Assembly: GCA_023897205.1 (NCBI GenBank)
Contig: JAHWDD010000003.1
Location: 3,537,665 to 3,601,664 of the forward strand
Direction of reading: 5' to 3'
Origin: Exophiala sp. HKRS030
Lineage: Eukaryota; Ascomycota; Eurotiomycetes; Chaetothyriales; Herpotrichiellaceae
DNA length: 64,000 bases
Both the position numbers and the translations under genes were made by a program. The notes beneath the pieces were generated by a model, which saw only the letters and a program-made list of their open reading frames with translations, searched no databases and was not told where the DNA came from. Shown one piece after another: positions 32,976-44,023 of this stretch (positions within the stretch are counted from its first letter, which is position 1; the number at the start of each line of letters is the position of its first letter).

Positions 32976-35240
32976 ATGCCCATGTGAGTGCTCAAGCCAG
33001 TCGAGGCATGGCCTCGATGATGTTGATGACTAGACTGACCCGTTTTTCAATTACAGGCTCCGGGAGCCCTGGAAAAAATACCGCAAATTTAAACCTCTTG
33101 ATCTACCAAACCGACAATGGCCGTCCAAAACCAACGATGCTCCTCCGAGGTGGTTGGCAACGGATCTAAGAGATGGAAACCAGAGTCTGGTTGATCCCAT
33201 GGTACAGAAGCCAAATGACACTCGCATAAAATAGGCCTGGCCAAAAGAGACTGACATGGATGCTTCTAGGACGGAGAACAAAAACTACGCTTCTTCAAAA
33301 TGCTCGTCGAGTTGGGATACAAGGAAATCGAAGTTTCGTTCCCATCGGCGTCCCAGACTGACTACGACTTTACGAGGGGTCTGGTCGAAACACCCGGCGT
33401 GGTTCCTGACGATGTGTGGCTACAAGTCCTGTCTCCATGCCGAGAAGACTTCATCCGGCGCACGGTTGAATCTCTTACGGGAGCCAAGAAGGCGATTCTA
33501 CACTTGTATCTGGCTACGAGCGAGTGTTTCCGCCGCATTGTCTTTGGTATGACTGAGGACGAGAGCATCGAGCTTGCCGTCAAGTGTACAAAGTTTGCAC
33601 GGTCGATCACGAAAGATGACCCTAGCCAAGCGGGTACGGAATGGCTGTACGAATTCAGTCCCGAGACCTTTTCCGACACGTCGCCTGAGTTTGCAGTTCG
33701 TATTTGCGAGGCTGTCAAGGCTGCGTGGGAGCCGAGTGAGGATTCCAAGTTGATCTTCAACCTACCTGCTACGGTGGAGATGGCGACACCCAATGTCTTT
33801 GCGGATCAGGTCGAGTACTTCTGCACGCATATGACGGAGCGGGAGAAGTTCTGTGTGTCGGTGCATCCGCATAACGATCGAGGGTGTGCTGTTGCGGCGG
33901 CCGAGTTGGCACAGATGGCGGGTGCAGACCGAGTCGAGGGAACTCTCTTTGGCAATGGTGAACGAACGGGAAATGTTGACTTGGTGACTCTGGCTCTCAA
34001 CCTGTACACACAAGGGGTATGGCCGAACATTGACTTTAGCGACATCAACAAGGTGATTCGAGTGTGCGAGGAGTCGACCAAAATCCCTGTAAATGAGCGA
34101 TGGCCATATGGTGGACAATTGGTTGTGTGTGCTTTCAGCGGATCACATCAGGATGCCATCAAGAAGGGGTTCAATGTACGCAAAACCAACAACATCGGCC
34201 GGGAAGATCCTTGGCAGGTGCCTTACCTACCGCTTGATCCACAGGATATTGGACGAACGTATGAGGCGATTATCCGGGTCAATTCTCAGTCAGGTAAAGG
34301 TGGAGTGGCGTGGGTCATCCAGCGAAGTCTGGAGCTGGATCTACCTCGTGGCCTCCAGATTGCATTCAGTAAGATTGTGCAGAAGGAAGCCGACTCCAAG
34401 GGGCGGGAATTGTTACCAAGAGAGATTCAAGCTCTGTTTGAAGAGTCATATCATCTGAAGAAGAATCCACGATTTACCCTGGTAGACTACAACATCACAG
34501 CGGTTCGGACGACGTCACCGGCGCCGCCGAGCAAGTCCACTGGGGCACAGGCGCAAAACACGTCGACGGCTAAGAGGCAATTTGCGGGAGTGATCGCGAT
34601 CGACGGAGTGCAGCACCCGATCGTGGGTGTGGGCAATGGAGCCATCTCGTCGCTCGCGAATGCTCTACACTCGCTGGGCATTGACCTTGACGTGGCGGAT
34701 TACAAGGAACATGCCATTGGTGAGGGCCGAGAAGTCAAGGCTGCCACGTACATAGAGTGTACGGCGAGCAGTTCACACGAGAAGGTGTGGGGCGTGGGGA
34801 TTCACGAAGATGTGGTGCAGGCGTCCCTGATCGCATTGTTGAGTGCTGCTAGCTCGGTAAGTGCTGACGTTGGGGAGTCATATGGAGGTAGAGATGGATA
34901 AAATGTGGACGATGTGCTAACGTGTGTGTTTGTGTGGTTGATGTAGTTCCTGACATCACGAGTATCGACACCAACGCCATTCAAGCCCAAACATCTACGA
35001 CAATTCTCCGAAGCTGAGATCGAGGCGCTGGAACGTCTGAATCTCAATGGGAACGACAGCAACACTAGCAGTCCTCTGAGAACGGTGCACACACCGACGA
35101 AATTCAACCAAGAATCAAATGTGGGGAGTGTAGCGGCCAAGAAAATCGACATCGAGGCACTCGAGGCGAAAGCCGCCGAGACTGTGGGGACGAGCGGTGT
35201 CAATGGACATGCGGCACCAACATCGTCATCGGAATCATAA
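32976..35240 (+). CDS. leu4: 2-isopropylmalate synthase (leucine biosynthesis)
   Basis: Four exons: 32976-32983 (8 nt), 33057-33201, 33270-34856 and 34947-35240, giving 677 residues. The enzyme condenses acetyl-CoA with 2-oxoisovalerate, the first step of leucine synthesis. Visible motifs are [16 protein letters not shown] (active-site Arg and metal-binding Asp), [27 protein letters not shown] (metal-binding His pair), and [16 protein letters not shown]. The C-terminal LeuA regulatory domain, which binds leucine for feedback inhibition, runs from ~residue 470 ([20 protein letters not shown] to VKAATYIEC). An additional Ser/Thr-rich tail of ~95 residues is encoded in exon 4. No mitochondrial presequence is evident at the start ([20 protein letters not shown] is basic but short). 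The 8-nt first exon is fixed by the family's start and by the GTGAGT donor. Confidence 0.96.
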
Positions 35241-37316
35241 AAGACGAACGATGGAGGGGTGGAAATATGGGGAAATTGTGGGATGTGTGGAGGAGGTAGG
35301 CTGGATTTGGTGAGCATGTGATGTGGTGTGAGTGTGAAAATGTGGATATGAAGCATTTCTGGTGCACAAAATGAAAACACAAGAACCAGTCGAGATTGCG
35401 ATAATGCAAAAAGCCTAGGGACTGTTTTGGGGTCATGGGATGGGACAAGTGCATATTCCGTACTGTAGGTGGATTAGCAGCATCAAAAAAGTGATCTGAA
35501 CATTGAACGAGTGTTTGGTTCTGGATTCTTGTTTTGCTTTTTCATCCATCACATGCCATGCCATGCCGTGGATATTGTGGCTGTTGACATGTGGTTTTCG
35601 GAGTGTTTTGATAAGGGCCACAGAGGATGGCGAATGTACTCCGTATGTACCTCTCAAGGCACGTGCTGGAACAACTTGCCATTTAGCCAGTCCACACTTA
35701 GTAGTCACTTGGTAATCACTTAGTAGTCCCGTAGTGACCTCGTAGGTATATTTTAGCAGCAATGCGGCTGTAATAGTTGTAATAACATGGCTAAGAGTAT
35801 CTGAGGAAAGAAGTACTTAGTAACAGCTAAAGGGAGACGTAAGAAGTACTACCGAGTAGTAATACGGAGCTAGAGGTTACTAAGTAGAGGGAGAGGTACT
35901 AAGTTAGGAAGTGTACGGAGGAGAGAAGAGGTCAATTCCTCTCCCATCGTAATCGTATGATTATTGCATCAAAACCTGGAGTCTTGCAAGCGTCTAATAA
36001 TGCTTATTTCCTCACGATTAATCAATCATTATTACTTCTTGGCTCTGGCTCTGGCTCTGGCTCTGGCTCTCGCTCTGGCTCTCGCTCTGACATGTGGAAT
36101 TATTTTCTTCTTATTCCCTTTCTTTGCATTCATTCCCCTTTCTCCTTTGGGCCAAGCTGAAGCCACAAAAGAAACAAAAAGCCATCCCCATGCCAATCAA
36201 TGAATCAATGGCCCCCGCCGTCCCGCCGACACTCTGACCTTCTGACCCTGTCTAAACCTCTAACCGTCTGGAGTCTGAAATATCCACCCTCGTCGGCCTC
36301 ATCACACCGACATGCATCTCAATTCCCACAAAACCCTCCCCATCTTCTCCATTTTGACCATCTTTGTTTCTCTCTTTTCCGCCCAATGCACGCTTATTCG
36401 CGTACCATGACGCCCTCCCTCGCTAAACACCATCTCTGAATCCCCGAACTCTGTCTCGACTCTTTTATTCCGTTCCCCTTCCTTCTCATCCTTTGTTACC
36501 TTAGCCAGCGCCATGCGTCACAAGCCATCAATGGTCTCTATCGCATCTCGCCAGACTTGACCTTGTCGCTGGCCTTAATCCTCTTTTCTCTGTCCTGTCG
36601 TCTTCCGCCGTCGCACTCCGTTCAACAACCCCCCTCCATCCCTCTCACTTCCTCCTCTTGGCTTCCTCACCCTCGCCCTCGCCCTTTGATTCTACTTCCC
36701 CAACTTCCCAAGAACGGATCATCTTTATCAACCCCCAATACTTGCTACTGAGTCAGCACTTGTTTTCCCAATGACTTGTTCATGACCCCGTTCAAAGTGC
36801 CATCTTCTTATTATCATTCAAGCAAGCACCGCCGCGGCACGGGCCCGCCACGTGTTATCACTTACCTCCATCGGCCGTCTTTTTGATTGACAGTCGTTTC
36901 GTTCTTGAACCTGGCTTGTTGACATCTACTTCATATCCCTTCTCCTCCCGGTTTCATATTACCGCGTCCTTTCGCTAGACGGTTGGGCAAAGCATCATTT
37001 CTTCTGTGCCAGTTTCATTTCCGCTCCCAAGTCCATCCATTCATTCCCTCTCGCCGTTGGACGTTGGAAGGGATGGTCAATCCGCCCACTTATTGACCCT
37101 CTTCAGCCGATCTTATTTAACCTCGACCCATACGTAAATGGGCAAGACGAAATACCTTACATTGGTCCACCTACTCCCCGTCTAGACGCCCCGACCAATA
37201 CCCTCTTATATCACCTTAATCTCTAGGTCGTTCACCAGGCTGTCATCCCTGCTGCAACCTCGGTCCCTCATTTTGACTTCGACTCGGCCTTCCCAACAGC
37301 GCCACCATCACGCACC
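35241..37316. other. Intergenic, simple repeats and pyrimidine-rich promoter
   Basis: No gene is supported. Around 35690-35930 the DNA is rich in TAGTA/ACTTAG words; TACTTAGTAAC at 35814-35824 and GTTACTAAGTA at 35876-35886 form a perfect 11-nt inverted repeat. A GGCTCT hexamer microsatellite lies at about 36041-36090. From about 36190 to 37310 the plus strand is strongly C/T-rich, consistent with the promoter and leader of the dehydrogenase gene. Confidence 0.5.
36041..36090. repeat. GGCTCT microsatellite
   Basis: About eight copies of the hexamer GGCTCT, the last ones with CGCTCT variants. It lies in noncoding DNA. Confidence 0.85.
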
Positions 37317-39458
37317 ATGGCTGCATCTGCAGCCCGATCGTCCTATTCCTCCACAGCCCGCAGATTCCTCAAGCCCCTCCTCTACTCCGCCGGTGCCCTG
37401 GCAGGTGTCGGCGGAGCCGTCATATACATCTCATACCGTCCTATCAACGTCCCAGGTTCTCAGGGTGCCGCCGTACCCGTTCCCCGCGCCGCTGATGGTT
37501 CCTTCCTCCCACCACAGTTTCCCACTATCAAATCTCGCTCAGATCAGATAGCCGATTTGGCTAAAAGTTCTCGTGTGTCTGGCGCGACCACAGACACTTC
37601 GATCGGACAAAAGCTAAGATCTGGCTTTGAGAGATTACGAGGTGGAACAATTGACACAACCGAGAACGGCACTTTACCGGAGCAAGATGGCGGCGAACCA
37701 TATGATCTTCTGGTCATTGGTGGAGGAGCCACCGGTTCTGGTATTGCACTTGATGCGGCTACACGTGGCTTGAAAGTCGCTCTTGTCGAACGTGATGATT
37801 TCGCCGCTGGAACCAGCAGTAAGAGTACAAAGCTCGTTCATGGTGGAGTTCGCTATCTCGAAAAGGCCGTTTGGGAACTCGATTACAATCAGTATGCTCT
37901 GGTTAGAGAAGCTCTGAGAGAAAGGAAATACTTTCTTGACACCGCCCCTCACCTTTCATCATGGTTACCTATTATGATCCCGATTCAGAAATGGTGGCAG
38001 GCCCCATATTTCTGGGCGGGTACCAAGTTTTATGATTTTCTCGCTGGCTCCGAAGGAATTGAGACAAGTTACTTCTTGACAAAAAGTAAAGCCCTTGATG
38101 CCTTTCCTATGTTGAGAAAAGATAATTTGGTCGGCGCTTTGGTCTACTATGATGGCGCTCACAATGACTCTCGGATGAACATTTCTATTGCTGCGACCGC
38201 TGCATTGTACGGTGCTACAGTGGTAAATCACATGGAAGTCACAAGTTTGACCAAGGACGCTTCCGGAAGATTGAATGGAGCCGTGGTTAAAGATGTCATT
38301 GCTGAGAAGAATGGAAAGCCGACTCCTCCAGTGACTATCCGAGCCAAGGGTGTTATCAACGCGACAGGACCATTCTGTGATTCAATACGAAAAATGGATG
38401 ATCAGACGGTTCAAGAAATCGTTGCTCCAAGTTCTGGCGTTCATATTGTGCTTCCAGGTTATTACAGTCCACAAAAGAATTCAATGGGTCTGATCGATCC
38501 TGCTACTTCAGACGGGAGAGTTATTTTCTTCTTACCTTGGCAAGGAAATACTATTGCCGGTACTACCGACGCGGCTTGTGATATTACCCGACAACCAGTT
38601 GCTGGAGAGGATGAAATTGATTGGATTTTGAATGAAATCAAACATTATTTGTCCCCAGATATCAACGTCAGGAGAAAGGATGTCCTAGCAGCCTGGTCTG
38701 GTATTCGACCGTTAGTCAAGGATCCCAAAGCCAAAAACACAGAGTCATTAGTACGGAATCATCTTGTGACAATATCCGATTCCGGCTTGTTAACCTGTGC
38801 TGGTGGGAAATGGACAACATATCGACAAATGGCAGAAGATGCTGTTGATGAAGCTATCAGCCAATTCAAGCTTCAAACTAATGCAATCAATTCTCCTACG
38901 AGAGTAAGCGGAACAGAAGCTATTGATGACGCCGCCCCTCTTGATGGGACATGTCAAACTCATCAAGTTCGATTGGCAGGAGCTCACGGATACTCCAAAA
39001 CTCTCTTCATCAATTTAATCCAACATTTCGGCATTGAAACAGAAGTCGCAAAGCATTTATCCGAAGCGTATGGAGACCGAGCATGGACTGTAGCAGCTCT
39101 GTCCAGCCCCACAAATGTACGATTTCCTCTACGGGGAAAGCGAATATCCGAACTATATCCCTATGTTGATGGCGAAGTGCGTTATGCCGTTCGTCATGAA
39201 TTCGCTCAACGAGCAGTTGATGTCATTGCCCGCAGGACAAGATTGGCATTTCTCAATGCTCAGGCTGCTTTGGAGGCTCTACCCACAGTCATTGATCTGA
39301 TGGCTGACGAGTTGAAGTGGGACGCAAAACGGAAGGATCTCGAGTGGACCGAAAGTGTCGCCTTTTTAGAATCCATGGGTTTACCAAAAGAGCAACTTCG
39401 TTTGTCGAGAAAGGATGTTGAGAATCGTTATATTCGGACACCTCCTACGACAGCTTGA
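37317..39458 (+). CDS. gut2: Mitochondrial FAD-dependent glycerol-3-phosphate dehydrogenase
   Basis: An intronless frame of 713 residues. It oxidises glycerol 3-phosphate to dihydroxyacetone phosphate on the outer face of the inner mitochondrial membrane, passing electrons to ubiquinone; it serves glycerol catabolism and the glycerophosphate shuttle. The N-terminus (MAASAARSSYSSTARRFLKP) is basic and Ser-rich, like a mitochondrial presequence, followed by a hydrophobic segment (~residues 20-42). The FAD-binding dinucleotide motif is LLVIGGGATGSGIALDAATR (~residue 131), with ERDDFAAGTSSKSTKLVHGG after it. NATGPFCDSIRK and LPWQGNTIAGTTDAACD are further family motifs; the C-terminal DAO_C domain runs from ~residue 540. 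The length is a little above the usual ~650. No frame problem. Confidence 0.96.
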   Translation: MAASAARSSYSSTARRFLKPLLYSAGALAGVGGAVIYISYRPINVPGSQGAAVPVPRAADGSFLPPQFPTIKSRSDQIADLAKSSRVSGATTDTSIGQKLRSGFERLRGGTIDTTENGTLPEQDGGEPYDLLVIGGGATGSGIALDAATRGLKVALVERDDFAAGTSSKSTKLVHGGVRYLEKAVWELDYNQYALVREALRERKYFLDTAPHLSSWLPIMIPIQKWWQAPYFWAGTKFYDFLAGSEGIETSYFLTKSKALDAFPMLRKDNLVGALVYYDGAHNDSRMNISIAATAALYGATVVNHMEVTSLTKDASGRLNGAVVKDVIAEKNGKPTPPVTIRAKGVINATGPFCDSIRKMDDQTVQEIVAPSSGVHIVLPGYYSPQKNSMGLIDPATSDGRVIFFLPWQGNTIAGTTDAACDITRQPVAGEDEIDWILNEIKHYLSPDINVRRKDVLAAWSGIRPLVKDPKAKNTESLVRNHLVTISDSGLLTCAGGKWTTYRQMAEDAVDEAISQFKLQTNAINSPTRVSGTEAIDDAAPLDGTCQTHQVRLAGAHGYSKTLFINLIQHFGIETEVAKHLSEAYGDRAWTVAALSSPTNVRFPLRGKRISELYPYVDGEVRYAVRHEFAQRAVDVIARRTRLAFLNAQAALEALPTVIDLMADELKWDAKRKDLEWTESVAFLESMGLPKEQLRLSRKDVENRYIRTPPTTA

Positions 39459-40469
39459 AGAGATTACCTTCTCGTCGCACATGTCGGATTTCCCTTCTTC
39501 CAGCCTTGGCTAGACGTGGTATTGACACTTGTCACTCCGACAGTGTGGTCCGACTTTGCCGCCAACGGCGAATAATCCAGCAGCCTCGATCTGCGTATAG
39601 CATATAATCTTCAGCCTAATGATACCTAATCTTTTGCCCTTCAACAGAAATTCCCTTCCCTGAGACGGCCTCGAACAGGAACGTTGATCAGAACCCCTTT
39701 TCCTACGAAATAGTCGATCACCAACGACATCTGCCAAAGTTCTCGTGACATCCGTGCCAGAGGCTTTTGCGGCTGGTCGAAGACCTTGCCCGTCTCAATT
39801 ACCCAACTTCGTCGAGAATGAACCTCAGCCCTATCTGAAGACAGCAATGCAAAGCTCGATAAGGTGAGCAGATGTTGTTCTCATATCTTGATTCTTGCCA
39901 TCCCACAAAAAAGCGACCCGTTCTTCAAGTTTGGCAAAGGCGATACTTTGACGAAGACTTTGCCTCCCGACAGGATATTCCGTTATCGTCCATCTGTTGC
40001 CCCAAAACCCCTCGAGAGAAGATAAAAGCTATTGGTCTCCGGATCCTTACCCTACCTTTCCCCGTCTGTACAAGCAAGAATCCCAGCATGATCCCTTCCG
40101 CCCCATGTGGTAACACATACACGAATTTGACGATTTCACGACTTGACGACTTCAAGAATATTGGCTTCCGCGCATTACACAACCTAGTAGGACCTAACAT
40201 CGCGAGTCAGATTGCAATCCAATTCAAGTCAAGCCAGTGAAGCCGAACCTTCCCTCTTACTCCCTCATTCCCCTTCAACAGCTCCCCAGCCCGTCCGACT
40301 GAAGCCATTCATCCATTTGTTCATCCCCAGTCATAAATACATGCATGCATGAATGAATGAATGAGTCGTCCCTTTCCTTTCTCTTTCTCAAAAATCACAC
40401 CCTCCGTCTGTCGTCGTTTTCTTTTCTTCGTCCACGACTGAAAGTTGGAAGTTCTGCCCCCTCCCCGGC

Positions 40470-40516
40470 TAACTGACTGACTGACTGACTGGCTGGCTGA
40501 CTGGCTAGCTGGCTGG
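40470..40516. repeat. CTGA/CTGG tetranucleotide repeat
   Basis: A run of CTGACTGACTGACTGACTGG passing into CTGGCTGACTGGCTAGCTGG. Noncoding. Confidence 0.8.
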
Positions 40517-40913
40517 ATCTGGTCATGGCGCTGACTGTTGCAGTGTGGATGTATGCTCTTGTGTGTCGAAACAACTCATTTCCAAAGTCATAACCAGAGT
40601 CATGGCTCTGGTCATGGGTCTAGTCATGGCACAGCAAAGCAGTGATACTGACGTCTGACACGGACACGGCACTAGGGTTGGTAGGGAGGGGGGTCACGGA
40701 GTATAAAAAGATCATTTGAGATATTCGAGTTCTCGTCTTCTTTGCATTGCAAGAACTGGGTTTTTCCATCTCGATATATATACTCTCGACGAAGCCTCGG
40801 CACGGTGGTTCATATATATACATACACATATATACATACGACATCAGATCGAAGATCGAAGATCGACCTCTCGTGCGCGTCGACGCCAGCACCTCTACAA
40901 CCCACAGGGCATC

Positions 40914-40938
40914 CGTTACGTTACGTTACGTTACGTTC
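40914..40938. repeat. GTTAC pentamer repeat
   Basis: About four to five tandem copies of the pentamer GTTAC, roughly 130 bp before the start codon at 41068. Confidence 0.8.
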
Positions 40939-41067
40939 TCTTCTATCTGACCTAGACTCCGAGACTCAAGTCCCAGCGAAGTATCCAAAGTATTCAAGTC
41001 CAGCTAACTTCGTTAAGCAAGTACTCAGCCACCACCACCAATCCTTCCTCAACGACCAAACTATACA

Positions 41068-42000
41068 ATGTCGACCAGCACGACTAACCCATCACACCCA
41101 CACCCACACCCCCTCCCCTCCCTCCACACCGACACCGAATGGGCCGCAGGCGAACCCAGCTCGACGCTGTCAACCATCGACATCCTTTCCATTGGCCCAT
41201 TGCACCCATACCTCCCGCGATGCACAGTGGAAGTCTACCCGATCCACGCGGACCCAGGCACGTCAGGCATGCCATCACCAGCAACAAGCTCGCGCTCCGC
41301 GCTCCCCTTCCTCGGCGCATGCATCTCGGCGGGCCAAGGGTGCATCGTGACCGGCGACTTCCTACAACTCGCTTACGCGCATTCCCCTTCGAGTCTGGAG
41401 ATCGAGCCGATCGACCCCACCGACCCGGAGATGCGGCTGGATATCTTCGTGCAGGACCCATGGCGCCGCGACCCGCATGTTATCCAGGTCGGTGCGATCA
41501 GTAAGATTCCGTTCTTGCTCAAAGGGCGGCGGACGAGCAGGGGAGCGGGTGTTGGCGACGGGGATGGGGTTGAGGAATTTCTATTTCGCGTCACCCTGCC
41601 CTGCCTCGTCACGCCTGAGGGCTCGTCGATTGTCCCTGTTGGACCGTCGGATGCGCATCGCGGTGTCGTCATGTGGATCGGTTGCGATACGATGCTTGGA
41701 AATGCCCATGCGGAGAGTATCAACTGTGTGGAGCCGTTTAAATCGCTGTTCGTGCAGCAACTTCCTGGAACTTCTGATGGCGATGGCGATGGCGATGGCG
41801 ATGAGAATGAGAATGAGTGGTATGTCCGCTGTGACCATCGCTGGGATCCAGAGGCGAATGCGTATACTAGGGTGAGTGGTGGGGATGTGAGGGTTGTGTC
41901 TGTCAGAGGAGATTTGGATCAGAGGTTTTTTGCGGCCGAGAGGCTGTGGGAGGGTGAGAGTGGGAGTGATGATTCGGCGAGTACGGTTATGCAGGGGTGA
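41068..42000 (+). CDS. GCIV/CLV/MWIG family protein, member 1 (unknown function)
   Basis: An uninterrupted frame of 310 residues with no signal peptide or membrane helix. Ordered motifs shared with the genes at 45.8 and 58.1 kb are GQGCIVTGDFL (GCIV at 91-94), LPCLV (CLV at 179-181), VMWIGC (202-206) and WYVRC (251-255). The N-terminus is Pro/His-rich (SHPHPHPLPSLH). A run of Asp-Gly repeats (DGDGDGDGDENENE, ~237-250) is encoded by tandem GATGGC. An IDILSIGPLHPYLP segment (~37-50) aligns with IDVRLFGPLSKSTLP of member 2. The codons are GC-rich, unlike the simple-repeat DNA upstream. I do not recognise the family and propose no biochemical function. Confidence 0.72.
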   Translation: MSTSTTNPSHPHPHPLPSLHTDTEWAAGEPSSTLSTIDILSIGPLHPYLPRCTVEVYPIHADPGTSGMPSPATSSRSALPFLGACISAGQGCIVTGDFLQLAYAHSPSSLEIEPIDPTDPEMRLDIFVQDPWRRDPHVIQVGAISKIPFLLKGRRTSRGAGVGDGDGVEEFLFRVTLPCLVTPEGSSIVPVGPSDAHRGVVMWIGCDTMLGNAHAESINCVEPFKSLFVQQLPGTSDGDGDGDGDENENEWYVRCDHRWDPEANAYTRVSGGDVRVVSVRGDLDQRFFAAERLWEGESGSDDSASTVMQG

Positions 42001-42691
42001 GTTTCTGAGATGAGTCGAGGGCTCATGGATGGGTGCGAGGTACTAAGGAACAATCAATTTAGGTGACTTCTAGCTGTGATCAAAGGGCAACAGACACGAT
42101 GGAATTGATATTGCCAGATGACAAAGAACGTGGTTGGTATTCTGATTCATTCACGGTGGTGCTATGCAATGCGATGCAAGTGGGCTAGAAATCATGGGGA
42201 CCGACACCCTTTCCCCCCTTTGCTGGTAAGTGACAAAACCAATGCGCCTCAAGTTAATGCTCGACCCTTGCGCTTTCCTCCTTCATTTACATCCATACCA
42301 AGGATGCACACGCTGTTCCTCCAGATTTCGCTCGCTTTCGCCTCAGCCATCTATAGAACGAGGGGTCTTGTTGATGGATTGGAGTGAGTGGCATTCTCTG
42401 CTCGAACGAGGCGAGCGTTAGTCTTAGTTGATGAGAAACTTCGAATACTTTCCTATTCCATGCCCTGAGGATCCAACTCAATTGCGGAGGCACAGCCACA
42501 TTCGGGCGTGCTCGTCACGCAAAAGGGTGATCTCCCGTAGTCACGGATAGGAATGCACGAAGAGACACATGTGACTTTGACTTTCACTTCGTCTCTGATC
42601 GGTAAAGAAACCCCCCACCCCAACCCCAAAAAGACGGTGTCCGACTCCGCTATTTCCAGATGATGCACAAAAGCTCCCGACAGGGTCCTAC
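42001..42691. other. Intergenic, no gene recognised
   Basis: About 690 bp between the 3' ends of two convergent genes. Nothing recognisable. Confidence 0.35.
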
Positions 42692-44023
42692 CTATCGGAC
42701 CTGTTGCTGGCGTTGGGCTGCCTCCAGTACAGCCTGTTCTCTATCCAGACGTGCCCGCTCCCTCTTGATAGCGTCGAGTTTCTGCTGTCTCTCGTGCTGT
42801 TCCCGGCGAGTTTTCTCTTCCGGAGTTTCCTTCCTGGTCGAGAACCAACCAGCGAACGTACTGCACAAGTTCTTGAATCGGTCGAACAAATGCTTGAAGG
42901 TCTCGGCGATGAAGCTCGCGCCCAACATAACGTCCACAACAGAGTCGAGTGCGTCACAGATCCAGAAGTCTCGGTAGAAAGTAATGGATGTGCCTCGAAG
43001 TCGGAAGTGAACGTCGCGGATGATGCCAGTCACAGGTGTGATGTGGCCAGAGATACTACGGAGGCAGGGGTCTTGAAAATCACTGGAGATATCTTTCTCC
43101 AGCCCGATCTCTTTGGCATACCGCGACGACATGACTAGTCCATTGGGCACTTTGAGTTGTGTATCGAGATTGGCCAATGCTGGCACCACAAGTCGTCCGT
43201 TCCGATCGGGGAACAAGCATTCGCGGTCATCGAATAGATCCTGTTCATTGTCAGTTAGCGTAGAGAATAGGGCACCGTGGGCTGCAGGCGTGCTATGTAC
43301 CTTTTCGTCGACCCCTGTCTTGTCTTTCCAGTAAGCATCGTTCTTGCGCGTACCACGGCCCCTGCGGTTTGGCGGTCGATAGTCACTCCTCTTATCCTTT
43401 TTCACAGGAATAGTGTGTGAGTCCCACTGGTCGAGACTTGAGGTGTCGCTAGAGTTAGAATCGTCCCCTATATCTCCCCAATGCCTTCGCCGCTTGTGCT
43501 CTTCGAGGTTCTCTTTCCTTGTAAACCCCGTGCCCGAACTTCGCTTGCAGTTTGGAAAAGGGCAGAACAACGGCTGTTGGGTCGGGGGATGCATTTTATG
43601 GACTTCCCTTTGATGTCTTAGAAGGCCACCCGAGTATGTAAACCCGAGGCTTTCCTCGCAATCAGCCTCGCGGCATTTGTATGGTCGTTCATGCTTGTCC
43701 ATGTGCTTGTTCCACTCACATCTTCTCTTGAATGTGGGTTTTGCATCTCGACAATCGACGTGATCACAGTACAACACGCCGTGCTCATCAATAGTTGGAA
43801 TCCTAACAGGGAAAGCGCCAATGTATTTTACAAGTGGTTTGTGTTTGGTAGGAATGACTCTGCGCTGTGGGTAGTGCTGATCGTGATCGTCACCGGTGCT
43901 AGATTCCGGAGTGTATGGAATCGATAGCTGGTGACGTAGAAGCCGAAAAGGGCTGCTCACATTAGTTGTGGAGCTTGTGAGTGAACCGCCGGGAAAGAAG
44001 GCCTCAATCGCGGATGGCTCCAT
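42692..44023 (-). CDS. C2H2 zinc-finger protein with a degenerate retropepsin-like domain
   Basis: A frame of 443 residues; a likely in-frame 60-nt intron (43241-43300, donor GTACAT, CTAAC, CAG acceptor) would shorten it to 423. Three C2H2-type fingers lie at ~84-175: YCDHVDC...HMDKH, YKCREADC...HQREVH and FCPFPNC...HKRRRH. A basic linker follows (YRPPNRRGRGTRKN). Residues ~280-375 resemble a pepsin-like retroviral-type protease fold: VPALANLDTQLKVPNGLVMS, where the catalytic DTG is replaced by DTQ, and a VDVMLGASFI segment like the family's hydrophobic-Gly motif. The C-terminus is a charged coiled coil (EEKTRREQHERQQKLDAIKR). Probably a non-enzymatic or atypical domain attached to a nucleic-acid-binding module. 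Divergent from the DUF6594 gene. Confidence 0.78.
   Translation of the reverse strand: MEPSAIEAFFPGGSLTSSTTNVSSPFRLLRHQLSIPYTPESSTGDDHDQHYPQRRVIPTKHKPLVKYIGAFPVRIPTIDEHGVLYCDHVDCRDAKPTFKRRCEWNKHMDKHERPYKCREADCEESLGFTYSGGLLRHQREVHKMHPPTQQPLFCPFPNCKRSSGTGFTRKENLEEHKRRRHWGDIGDDSNSSDTSSLDQWDSHTIPVKKDKRSDYRPPNRRGRGTRKNDAYWKDKTGVDEKVHSTPAAHGALFSTLTDNEQDLFDDRECLFPDRNGRLVVPALANLDTQLKVPNGLVMSSRYAKEIGLEKDISSDFQDPCLRSISGHITPVTGIIRDVHFRLRGTSITFYRDFWICDALDSVVDVMLGASFIAETFKHLFDRFKNLCSTFAGWFSTRKETPEEKTRREQHERQQKLDAIKRERARLDREQAVLEAAQRQQQVR

Larger units (their letters stand above)
39459..41067. other. Intergenic with several simple repeats
   Basis: No gene is supported. Simple repeats include ATGAATGA near 40340-40365, CTGA/CTGG tetramers at about 40470-40516, TCATGG words at 40585-40630, alternating TATA/CATA stretches at 40777-40840 and GTTAC pentamers at about 40915-40937. 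The latter stretches lie just upstream of the next gene. Confidence 0.5.
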
